A stretch of DNA of 6,422 nucleotides, taken from positions 1 to 6,422 of the forward strand of contig JANXRT010000006.1 of NCBI GenBank assembly GCA_025356735.1. Reading direction: 5' to 3'. The position numbers were made by a program, and so were the translations under genes. The notes under the pieces were generated by a model. It worked only from the letters and a program-made list of their open reading frames with translations, was not told where the DNA came from and did no database searches. The DNA comes from Acetobacteraceae bacterium (GTDB lineage: Bacteria; Pseudomonadota; Alphaproteobacteria; Acetobacterales; Acetobacteraceae). Positions 1-6,293 of the stretch are shown one piece after another (within the stretch, counting starts at the first letter, position 1; the number at the start of each line of letters is the position of its first letter).

Positions 1-174
1 ATCGACCAGCAACCGAGGCCCGGTATCCCGGCGGACCACGATGCTGGCACGGGTGCGCCGATTTTTCGGTTCAGCCGGATTGCAGGCGCCCCAGTCACCA
101 TGCCCATCGACGCCGCCGATCTGCGGCACTCCGGCCGAGCCGCCGGTGCCAAGCAGCGTGACCTCCAGAACCAT
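1..174 (-). CDS. MBL-fold metallo-hydrolase, N-terminal part (cut by window edge)
   Basis: The 58 visible residues are the start of a metallo-beta-lactamase-fold hydrolase of the PhnP-like group. A beta strand leads into LGTGGSAGVPQIGG at about residues 8-21, followed by WGACNP and KNRRTRAS (about 30-46) and a strand ending LLVD. This G-C-x-P...NRRTRAS pattern is typical of the branch. The zinc-binding HxHxDH motif would lie further on, outside the window, so catalytic competence cannot be judged. The ATG at 174-172 shares one base with the tatD stop (TGATG), so translation is probably coupled to tatD, and no strong Shine-Dalgarno is visible. In many alphaproteobacteria a gene of this family follows tatD. 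Members are annotated as phosphodiesterase-like hydrolases, but the substrate here is unknown. The reading frame stays open to the edge. Confidence 0.85.
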   Translation of the reverse strand, partial: MVLEVTLLGTGGSAGVPQIGGVDGHGDWGACNPAEPKNRRTRASIVVRRDTGPRLLVD

Positions 175-953
175 CAGATTATGGCCGTCTTGCTGAACAG
201 ACGCCTGAAGTTCCGCGTGGTGAGTTCAGCCAGTGCTTCGACCTCGATGCCTCGAACGGCGGCGAGTACGCGCGCGGTGTGGGCAACGAACGCGGGTTCG
301 TTGCGTTTGCCGCGAAAAGGAACCGGCGCCAGATAGGGCGCATCGGTTTCCACCAGCAGCCGGTCGATCGGAACATCGCGGGCGATGTCGCGGATTTCCT
401 GCGACTTTGGAAAGGTCAGGATGCCGGAAAAGCTGAAATATCCGTCCATCGCGATGGCGGCGTCGGCAAGCCGGCGGGTCGAGCTGAAACAGTGCAGAAG
501 AAAGCGGAAATCCTGGCCAGCCGCTCGTTCTTCCTCAAGGATCCACGCAATATCGTCGTCCGCGTCGCGCGCATGGATGGCCAGCGGCAGGCCGGTCAAT
601 GCTGCAGCACGGATGTGAGCGCGAAAACTCGCCTGCTGATCGTCGCGCGGCGACTTGTCGTAGAAGTAATCCAGCCCAGACTCACCGATACCGATGACTT
701 TGGGATGGTCGGTCATTGCGGCGAGGCGCTCCGCTCCAACGACAGGCTCCTCTCCAGCACTGTGAGGGTGCACGCCGACGGTGCACCAAATCTGTTCATG
801 GGCCAGGGCGGTTGTCTTGATCTGCTCGGACTGCACCAGCCGCGTGCCGATCGTCACCATCTCCCCAACGCCTGCAGCGGCCGCACGGGCCAAAACCCCG
901 GGCAGTTCGTCGTCGGTGAAATAATCCAGGTGACAATGAGAATCGATTAGCAT
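174..953 (-). CDS. tatD: TatD-family metal-dependent hydrolase (putative DNase)
   Basis: This 259-residue protein has the usual length and fold signature of the TatD/YcfH amidohydrolase-like TIM barrel. The metal ligands can be read in order: DSHCHLD with H6 and H8, GVHPH at 60-64, E91 in GESGLDY, H127 in IHARD, H154 in LHCF and D204 in ETDAPYL. The family is cytosolic. E. coli TatD and YcfH act as metal-dependent nucleases (3'-5' exonuclease activity is reported), but the role of any given member is often unproven. The start is secure: an in-frame TAG sits directly before the ATG, and the protein opens with the canonical family N-terminus. It begins 7 nt after the metG stop. A purine-rich GAAGAGG in the end of metG is rather far upstream for a good ribosome binding site. 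Its stop shares one base with the next gene. All expected ligands are present, so I expect an active enzyme. Confidence 0.93.
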   Translation of the reverse strand: MLIDSHCHLDYFTDDELPGVLARAAAAGVGEMVTIGTRLVQSEQIKTTALAHEQIWCTVGVHPHSAGEEPVVGAERLAAMTDHPKVIGIGESGLDYFYDKSPRDDQQASFRAHIRAAALTGLPLAIHARDADDDIAWILEEERAAGQDFRFLLHCFSSTRRLADAAIAMDGYFSFSGILTFPKSQEIRDIARDVPIDRLLVETDAPYLAPVPFRGKRNEPAFVAHTARVLAAVRGIEVEALAELTTRNFRRLFSKTAII

Positions 954-960
954 CTATGTT

Positions 961-2493
961 CTAGGCCGCCTCTTCGATGTAACGTGGAAACACGCCAACA
1001 GGTTGCGGCAGGGTAATGCCGGCGGGCAGGTCGGTGTCGAGGTCAGAAAAGTTCCTGTGGTCCGGCGGCACACCAAGCTGGTCGAGCATCCGGGCCATCG
1101 AGCCTGGCATGAACGGCTGCAGCACGGTGGCGATCACCCGCTGCACATCGACCAGAACCCGCAGCACGTCGGCCATGCGGGCAGGATCGGTTCGCCGCAG
1201 CGCCCAAGGGGCCTGGTGGTCGATATAGGCGTTGGCAGCGCGAATGACTTTCCACACCTCCTCCAACGCTTCGTGAAACACCTGCCGGTCGATCCGCTCC
1301 CGCAATGCGGCGGGCAATGCGGCGGCGGCGGCAAGCAGGACCGCGTCCGGTTCGCAGATGTCCCCCCTGCCCGGCAGCACGCCGTCACAGTTCTTGGCGA
1401 TCAGTGACAGCGAGCGCTGCGCAAGGTTGCCGAGATCGTTGGCCAACTCGACATTGATCCGCGATACGATGGCGGCGTGGCTCATGCTGCCGTCGCTGCC
1501 GAACGGTTTTTCCCGCAGCAGAAAATAGCGAATTTGGTCAAGCCCGTAGGTCGTGGTGAGCTTTCGCGGCTCGACCACGTTTCCCAGCGACTTGCTCATC
1601 TTCTCGCCCTCGACCACCCACCAGCCGTTCGAGGTGATCTTCCGCGGTGGCGCGATGCCGGCCGACATCAGGAAAGCCGGCCAATAGACGGCATGGAACC
1701 GGATGATGTCCTTGCCGACGACGTGCGCGTCGGCCGGCCAAAATCGCCAGCGATCGGCGTTCTCGTCCGGAAAGCCGAGGGCGGTGATGTAGTTGATCAG
1801 CGCATCGAGCCAGACATACATCACGTGACCGGGGGCGTCGGGCACCGGAATGCCCCAGGCGAAGGTGGTACGGCTGATCGACAGGTCGTTAAGGCCGCCG
1901 CGCACGAAGCTCAGCACCTCGTTGCGGCGAGAGCCGGGGGCGATGAAGTCGGGATGGTCGGCATAGAATTGCAATAGCCGGTCCTGCCAGGCCGAGAGCC
2001 GGAAGAAATACGACGGCTCGCGCACCCATTCGACGGGCGCGCCGGTCGGCGCCAGCTTGACGCCGTCGCGGGTGAACAGCTCGCTCTCGTCGTAGAACGC
2101 TTCGTCGCGGACTGCGTACCAGCCCTCGTAATGGCCGAGATAGATGTCGCCGGCGGCCTCCAGCCGGCGCCACAGCGCGGCGCAGCCCGCCATGTGGCGA
2201 GGCTCCGTGGTGCGGATGAAGTCGTCGTTGCTGACACCCATCCTTTCCGTCATGTCGCGAAAATCGGCCGACACCTTATCGGTGAACGTCTGCGGATCCA
2301 GCCCGGCCTCGGAAGCAGCTTTTTCGACCTTCTGGCCGTGTTCGTCGGTGCCGGTGAGAAAGAAGACGTCGAACCCGTCCAGCCGCTTGAACCGCGCCAT
2401 CACGTCGGCGGCGATGGAGGTGTAGGCGTGGCCGATATGCGGCGCGCCGTTGACATAGTAGATCGGCGTGGTGACGTAGTAGGCTGGTTTCAT
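961..2493 (-). CDS. metG: Methionyl-tRNA synthetase (MetRS)
   Basis: This 510-residue class I synthetase charges tRNA-Met with methionine in the cytosol using ATP. The Rossmann domain opens with YVTTPIYYVNG and the HIGH signature at 19-22. FLTGTDEHG follows at 45-53, then SISR near 205-208, the VWLDALINY segment around 227-235, GKDIIRFHAVYWPAF at 260-274 and KMSKS at 298-302. An alpha-helical anticodon-binding domain fills the rest. The connective peptide (about 120-165, WYAVRDEAFY...) lacks the cysteine knuckle of E. coli-type enzymes, so this is the zinc-free form. There is no C-terminal EMAP-like tRNA-binding extension, which explains the short length usual for alphaproteobacteria. I chose the ATG at 2493 because family homology starts there. 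A longer frame to 2616 exists but runs through the holB end. The start forms an ATGA overlap with holB, and no clear Shine-Dalgarno is visible, which suggests coupling. Confidence 0.97.
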   Translation of the reverse strand: MKPAYYVTTPIYYVNGAPHIGHAYTSIAADVMARFKRLDGFDVFFLTGTDEHGQKVEKAASEAGLDPQTFTDKVSADFRDMTERMGVSNDDFIRTTEPRHMAGCAALWRRLEAAGDIYLGHYEGWYAVRDEAFYDESELFTRDGVKLAPTGAPVEWVREPSYFFRLSAWQDRLLQFYADHPDFIAPGSRRNEVLSFVRGGLNDLSISRTTFAWGIPVPDAPGHVMYVWLDALINYITALGFPDENADRWRFWPADAHVVGKDIIRFHAVYWPAFLMSAGIAPPRKITSNGWWVVEGEKMSKSLGNVVEPRKLTTTYGLDQIRYFLLREKPFGSDGSMSHAAIVSRINVELANDLGNLAQRSLSLIAKNCDGVLPGRGDICEPDAVLLAAAAALPAALRERIDRQVFHEALEEVWKVIRAANAYIDHQAPWALRRTDPARMADVLRVLVDVQRVIATVLQPFMPGSMARMLDQLGVPPDHRNFSDLDTDLPAGITLPQPVGVFPRYIEEAA

Positions 2494-3524
2494 GGCAGGC
2501 CCGATCCGTTTGGGCTGAGCAGTCCGATCCCCGCGACGATCGCTTGGCGCTTGTCCAGGTTGAAGGCTTCGGTTTCCTGCTGCAGCTTCCCCAGCCCGTG
2601 CCACAGTTCCGGCCAAGCTTCAATCGGATGGCTGGCGATCAATTTGGTTTGCGCGATGTCCGCGGTGCCCCGAACCGAATTGCGAAGTGCGGTGGAGATT
2701 GCGGTCCGCAGCACTTCCATGAACGTCGAGAAGCTGTTTTCCCCGGTCACATCCTTGCGCAGGATGGTGTCGGCAAGGGAATAGGCGCGGCTTGGGTGCA
2801 GGCCCGGCACCGCGGCCAGCACCTCATCAACGAGCACCGAGCAGGCAATACCCGAATCGCCGGCGAGGCTCAACGCCCGACCGGGTGAGCCATCGGACAT
2901 GGAAACGAGCCGCCGTCGGTCTTTGTCGGAAAATGCGGGCAGGTAGCCGGCGATGAGTGTGTTCATGATGGTATCGTCGAGCGGGTCAAGCCGTAACAGC
3001 CGGCAACGGCTGCGCAACGTCGAAATCAGCTGGCCAGGTGACGCGCAGACCAGCAGCAGCACCGCGCGGTCGGGCGGTTCCTCCAGGATCTTCAGCAACG
3101 CATTGGCGGAGCTTAGGTTCAGCTCCTCAGCCCCGTCGATCACCACCACCCGCCAGCCAGCCTCGGCGGCGGTCAGGTGCAGGAAGGGTCCGACACGCCT
3201 CGCATCCTCCACGGCGATCTGGGTTTTCATGCGCTTGTTCTTCGAATCATACAGGCGCTCGATGGTCAGCAAATCGGCGTGTGATCCGGCCGCGATGCGC
3301 CGCGACACGTTGCTCTGCGGCACGGCCAAACCTTTACCAGCCGGCATCCCGGCCAGCAGCCACCGGGCGAAACGAAAGGCCAGAGTTGCCTTGCCGACGC
3401 CGTCAGGTCCGGTGATGAGCCAGGCGTGATGCATCCGGCCGGCTGCCATGGCGCCGACCAGCACCGCCTCGGCGGCTTCGTGACCCAGCAACACAGTATT
3501 TTCGCGGGGTTCGGGCACGGTCAT
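2490..3524 (-). CDS. holB: DNA polymerase III subunit delta-prime (clamp loader)
   Basis: This 344-residue AAA+ protein is the delta-prime subunit of the replicative clamp loader, which opens and loads the beta clamp together with delta and tau/gamma. Visible marks are HHAWLITGP leading into a Walker A-like GPDGVGKAT (39-47, K45), the strand VVVID (127-130) followed by GAEELN, the family motif SSANALLKILEEPP (138-151), and the arginine-finger motif SRC at 172-174. The cysteines that bind zinc in E. coli delta-prime are absent between about 55 and 90, where an RRIAAGSHADLL segment is found instead, as in many alphaproteobacteria. Unlike E. coli delta-prime, the P-loop lysine is kept. The ATG at 3524 overlaps the tmk stop as ATGA. 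A longer frame to 3611 lies inside tmk and has no family similarity. The gene sits in the classic tmk-holB pair. Confidence 0.94.
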   Translation of the reverse strand: MTVPEPRENTVLLGHEAAEAVLVGAMAAGRMHHAWLITGPDGVGKATLAFRFARWLLAGMPAGKGLAVPQSNVSRRIAAGSHADLLTIERLYDSKNKRMKTQIAVEDARRVGPFLHLTAAEAGWRVVVIDGAEELNLSSANALLKILEEPPDRAVLLLVCASPGQLISTLRSRCRLLRLDPLDDTIMNTLIAGYLPAFSDKDRRRLVSMSDGSPGRALSLAGDSGIACSVLVDEVLAAVPGLHPSRAYSLADTILRKDVTGENSFSTFMEVLRTAISTALRNSVRGTADIAQTKLIASHPIEAWPELWHGLGKLQQETEAFNLDKRQAIVAGIGLLSPNGSGLP

Positions 3525-4177
3525 GGCGAAACCGAGAACCGGGCATCCACCACGCTGAGGATGGCAGCATGCACCTGCATGATCGTGCCGTTCGCATCGA
3601 TCGGCAAGCACCGTTCAGGATTTTGTTGCGATATCACTTCAAAACCGGAACGAACGCGGCAGTGAAACGCACCATCCAGTCGTTCGTAACGGTCCGGCTT
3701 ACCGGCGCGTTTCACCATGCGGCGCCGGGTCTCGTCGGCATCGGCATCCAGCACCAGCGTCAGATCAGGCACGATGCGCAGCATCTTGCTCAGAGTTGCG
3801 ATGGCGATGCGATCCGCGCCGAGGCCAAAGCCCTGGTAGGCCATGGTGCTGTCGAAGAAGCGATCGCAAACCACCCACATCCCGGCAGTCAGCGCCGGCC
3901 GTATGGCGCGCTCGACATGCTCGGCCCGGGCGGCGAAATGCAGCAGGGTTTCGGCCGGCGCCGACCAGGCGATCGATCCGCCAAGCAAAAGCTGCCGCAG
4001 GTGCTCGGCGCCTGGCGCGCCGCCGGGTTCGCGGGTGCGAAGCACCGCCAGGCCGCGTGATGCCAAAACATCGGCGAGCAGCCGCGCTTGGGTCGATTTG
4101 CCGGTTCCCTCCCCGCCTTCCAGCGTGATGAAGCGAGGTTTGAAGAGGGGCTGCCGGCGATCAGGTTCCGGTGACAT
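3521..4177 (-). CDS. tmk: Thymidylate kinase (dTMP kinase)
   Basis: This 218-residue P-loop kinase phosphorylates dTMP to dTDP, a required step for dTTP supply. FITLEGGEGTGKSTQ carries the P-loop at 21-29. TREPGG at 48-53 and the DRFFDSTMAYQGFG segment (105-118) bind dTMP and shape the active site. The lid is arginine-rich (RRRMVKR at 151-157), followed by DRYE (162-165) and FHCRVRSGFE (171-180). The P-loop has no arginine while the lid is basic, which matches the bacterial type II (E. coli-like) class. The ATG at 4177 is the only start codon close before the P-loop. It lies inside dacA, giving a 17-nt overlap in a different frame. An extension to 4234 would run further into dacA and has no family similarity. 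No good Shine-Dalgarno precedes the ATG. The stop forms an ATGA overlap with holB. Confidence 0.95.
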   Translation of the reverse strand: MSPEPDRRQPLFKPRFITLEGGEGTGKSTQARLLADVLASRGLAVLRTREPGGAPGAEHLRQLLLGGSIAWSAPAETLLHFAARAEHVERAIRPALTAGMWVVCDRFFDSTMAYQGFGLGADRIAIATLSKMLRIVPDLTLVLDADADETRRRMVKRAGKPDRYERLDGAFHCRVRSGFEVISQQNPERCLPIDANGTIMQVHAAILSVVDARFSVSP

Positions 4178-5384
4178 AGTGCGACAGCACCGCGACCGCT
4201 CGCCCCGGCAGGCTGAGTTTTTCGACGCTGGCACCGGCCACCAGCTTCATGCTCATCTCCGGCACGCCCTGCCCGGAGATCGCCAGCGTTCCCAGAACGT
4301 CGCCCCGCGCCACCGGCGCGCGAACCGGCGTCTCGAACCGCACCGTGATCTTCGCACCACGACGCCATTGCCGCGGCAGGGTGACGATCAGGTCTTGATC
4401 GCCGACCAAAGCCACGCTGGGGCTGGTGCCAAGCCAGACCGGAGCGTGATCGACGACCTCGTTGGCCATGAACAGGTTGACGTTCTCGAATTCGCGGAAT
4501 GCCCAATCCATGATGCGCTCACCCTCCTCGGCCCGTTCGCGCATCGACTTCATGCCGTTCAGCACCAGGATCACGCGCCTTCCGCCGCGCAGGCTGCTCG
4601 CGACCAACCCGTAGCCGCCCTCATCGGTATGGCCGGTCTTGAGCCCGTCGCCGGTGCCGCGTTGCACCAGGGGATTGCGGTTACCCTGCTCGATACCGTT
4701 GTACTTAAAACTCTTTTCAGAATCGTAGTGATAGTAGTCCGGAAATTCCCGAATGATCTGGCGCGCCAATGTCGCGATGTCACGCACGCTCATGCGATGG
4801 TCCGCGTCCGGCCAGCCGGTCGGATTGCGGAAGTTGGAAGCAGCAAGGCCGAGCTTCTTCGCGGTCGTGTTCATCAGCTCGACGAAGCCCTCCTCCGATC
4901 CGGCGATGCCCTCGGCGAGCACGATGCAGGCGTCGTTGCCCGACTGCACGATCATGCCGCGAATCAGGTCCTCGACCTTAACCGAGCTGCCGAGCTGGAC
5001 GAACATTTTGGAGCCGCCCATGCGCCAGGCGCGCTCGCTTACCGGAAACTCGTCATCAAGCTTTAGCCGGCCCTGCTTCAGCCGGTCATAGACGATGTAG
5101 GCGGTCATCAGCTTGGTCATCGACGAGGGCGGGATGGCGAGGTCGGCATCCTTGTCGAGCAGCGTGGCACCGGTGGTAAAGTCGATCGCGACTGCCCATT
5201 TGGCGGCGATGTCCAGCGGCCCGACGGGAGTCTGGGCCGCTCCGCCGATCGGCGCCGGCTCGTTCTTGGTGCCCTTTTTCGGCGCCGGATGGCGCTCGGC
5301 GGCCGCAGCCTGTCGCGCCACGATCAGGCTGGCCGCGGTGCCGGACAACAGCACGCGGCGGGCGAGCAACGCACGATCCGTCAT
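4161..5384 (-). CDS. dacA: D-alanyl-D-alanine carboxypeptidase (DacA/PBP5-type, peptidase S11)
   Basis: This 407-residue penicillin-binding protein trims the terminal D-alanine from peptidoglycan pentapeptides in the periplasm. The catalytic triad motifs are intact: S88-M-T-K91 (SxxK, nucleophile S88), S148-G-N150 and K249-T-G251. A C-terminal beta-rich PBP5_C-like domain follows from about 305 to 395. The N-terminus is a signal peptide with a hydrophobic stretch near 11-23 and a likely signal-peptidase site after the AAAA at 26-29. It contains ARRVLLSG with twin arginines at 9-10, so export by Tat rather than Sec is possible but unproven. A linker rich in P, K and G (30-55) precedes the domain. 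The extreme C-terminus is short and only weakly amphipathic, so PBP5-style membrane anchoring is uncertain. It follows rlpA after 42 nt and has the only strong Shine-Dalgarno seen in the window. Its end overlaps tmk by 17 nt. Confidence 0.95.
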   Translation of the reverse strand: MTDRALLARRVLLSGTAASLIVARQAAAAERHPAPKKGTKNEPAPIGGAAQTPVGPLDIAAKWAVAIDFTTGATLLDKDADLAIPPSSMTKLMTAYIVYDRLKQGRLKLDDEFPVSERAWRMGGSKMFVQLGSSVKVEDLIRGMIVQSGNDACIVLAEGIAGSEEGFVELMNTTAKKLGLAASNFRNPTGWPDADHRMSVRDIATLARQIIREFPDYYHYDSEKSFKYNGIEQGNRNPLVQRGTGDGLKTGHTDEGGYGLVASSLRGGRRVILVLNGMKSMRERAEEGERIMDWAFREFENVNLFMANEVVDHAPVWLGTSPSVALVGDQDLIVTLPRQWRRGAKITVRFETPVRAPVARGDVLGTLAISGQGVPEMSMKLVAGASVEKLSLPGRAVAVLSHYVTGT

Positions 5385-5430
5385 GGTCCGACTCTCCTGT
5401 CCGCGGGGGCGTTCATTGGATAACCTTCAT
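5381..5430 (-). other. Two chained mini-ORFs bridging rlpA and dacA (speculative)
   Basis: In the 42-nt gap and its borders the minus strand holds a chain of overlapping stop and start codons. The rlpA stop (5429-5427) lies within ATGA, opening the frame MKVIQ (5430-5413). The stop of that frame lies in a second ATGA that opens MNAPADRRVGP (5416-5381). The stop of this second frame lies in the ATGA that starts dacA. A GAAGG in the rlpA/mini-ORF region sits 7 nt before the second mini-ORF start. The sequence shows this directly. That ribosomes use it to pass from rlpA to dacA is inference. The peptides themselves look meaningless, and chance is a real alternative. Confidence 0.25.
5392..5398 (-). 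promoter_or_regulatory. Strong Shine-Dalgarno of dacA
   Basis: The minus strand reads AGGAGAG here, ending 7 nt before the dacA ATG (9 nt if only the AGGAG core at 5394-5398 is counted). This is a near-ideal ribosome binding site and fixes the start of dacA. It is the only clearly strong site in the window. The other starts rely on overlaps with the preceding stop codon. Confidence 0.8.
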
Positions 5431-6293
5431 TGCACGACGATGCGGGCATCGATCGCACCGGCAGCGATCGCCTGCCGCAACGCCGCGTCGGCATCGTTTA
5501 TCGCGTTGTACGGTCCGAGCCTAACGAGAAAATTGGTCGCGCGGCCGTTACGCGACGGCTCAATGCGTGAATCCACCGCAGCCAGCCTTGCACGTTGCAG
5601 GTTGGCAAATTCCTGCCGGCTGAAGGTGCCAAGCTCGATCATCAGTGCGCCCGGAACAGGGCTCACCTGGCGCAGATTCTCGAGCAGGCGCTGCGGCGGC
5701 GGCTCGACGGCCGTGACCGCAACAGGCGCAGCGGCAATCCCGACTGGGCGAGGAGCCCGGCCGGGCGGTCCGAGATCGACCTGGCGCACTGCCCCGACGG
5801 GCGCCAAGCCGACTTCCAGCTTCTGGCCGCCGCCGCCCGGCAGGGCTTCGGCGGCAGCGCGGCTTTCGGCAACGAGAATGTCGGCGCGGACCCGCGCCAC
5901 GTTCTCGGCGCCGAAACCGAGCAACGCCGCCGCGTGTGGCGTGACGGCGATGATGCGGCCGGGATCGGCGGGCCCGCGATCATTGATCCGCAGCGTGAGC
6001 TGAAGGCCATTTTCGAGGTTGGTTATCGTCGCCACGGCGGGCAGTGCCAGGGTCTGCATCGCTCCCGTCAAAGCCGTCGGGTCGTAAGCCTCGCCATCGG
6101 TCGTCAATTGCGGCGGGTCTCGATAGACCGTAGCGATGCCGGTCTGGCTGAACTCGAGGCTGTCCTGCGGATAATGCCAAACGCCCTCGGCCTGCCACGT
6201 CTCGCCGGCGACGTAGTGGGTAGGCATGGGCGGGGGCGATAGCTGGCACGAGGCGAGCAGCACCATGCCGGCGAGCAGCGGCCAGCGGATCAA
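5427..6293 (-). CDS. rlpA: RlpA-family lipoprotein with SPOR domain (septal lytic transglycosylase-like)
   Basis: This 288-residue envelope protein has a short lipoprotein signal (lipobox LASC, C16, with Q17 favouring the outer membrane). A double-psi beta-barrel RlpA domain spans about 50-140: GIATVY, GEAYDP, TITNLENG and RINDRGP at 102-108. A Pro/Ala-rich linker (about 155-215) leads to a C-terminal SPOR domain (216-288: IELGTFS, VRLGPYN) of the kind that binds denuded septal glycan. Known RlpA of Pseudomonas aeruginosa cleaves such glycans. Here the Asp of the active-site pair is present (D71), but the His eight residues on is Met (M79), and the usual Asp after RII is Ala (A116). Activity is therefore doubtful. 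The start is a TTG whose last bases overlap the upstream stop as TTGA. The next in-frame ATG (6266) would leave only six residues before the lipobox cysteine, too few for a signal peptide. Confidence 0.88.
   Translation of the reverse strand: MIRWPLLAGMVLLASCQLSPPPMPTHYVAGETWQAEGVWHYPQDSLEFSQTGIATVYRDPPQLTTDGEAYDPTALTGAMQTLALPAVATITNLENGLQLTLRINDRGPADPGRIIAVTPHAAALLGFGAENVARVRADILVAESRAAAEALPGGGGQKLEVGLAPVGAVRQVDLGPPGRAPRPVGIAAAPVAVTAVEPPPQRLLENLRQVSPVPGALMIELGTFSRQEFANLQRARLAAVDSRIEPSRNGRATNFLVRLGPYNAINDADAALRQAIAAGAIDARIVVQ

Noticed and set aside
279..950. A 223-codon plus-strand open frame antisense to tatD.
   Set aside because: It has no domain or sensible start context, and it mirrors an intact TatD gene on the other strand.
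954..960. Possible terminator or promoter between metG and tatD.
   Set aside because: The gap is only 7 nt, with no hairpin or T-run and no room for a promoter outside coding sequence.
2494..2616. N-terminal extension of metG (41 extra residues).
   Set aside because: The extension lies inside the holB coding end and is unlike any MetRS N-terminus. Family homology begins at the ATG at 2493, which forms an ATGA overlap.
2131..2784. A 217-codon plus-strand open frame antisense to the metG-holB junction.
   Set aside because: There is no family motif, and it crosses the boundary of two well-supported genes on the opposite strand.
3525..3611. N-terminal extension of holB (29 extra residues).
   Set aside because: It overlaps the tmk 3' end and shows no similarity to delta-prime. 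The ATG at 3524 in ATGA fits the operon pattern.
4178..4234. N-terminal extension of tmk (19 extra residues).
   Set aside because: It would deepen the overlap with dacA and lacks family similarity. The P-loop already sits at about residue 21 with the ATG at 4177.
3843..5066. A 407-codon plus-strand open frame antisense to dacA and tmk.
   Set aside because: The protein is rich in R, H and A with no recognisable domain, and the opposite strand carries two clear enzymes with intact motifs. It is a shadow frame produced by GC-rich codon bias.
5113..6003. A 296-codon plus-strand open frame antisense to dacA and rlpA.
   Set aside because: Its composition is low-complexity A/R/S/G, and it spans two real genes and the gap between them, as expected of a GC-driven shadow frame.
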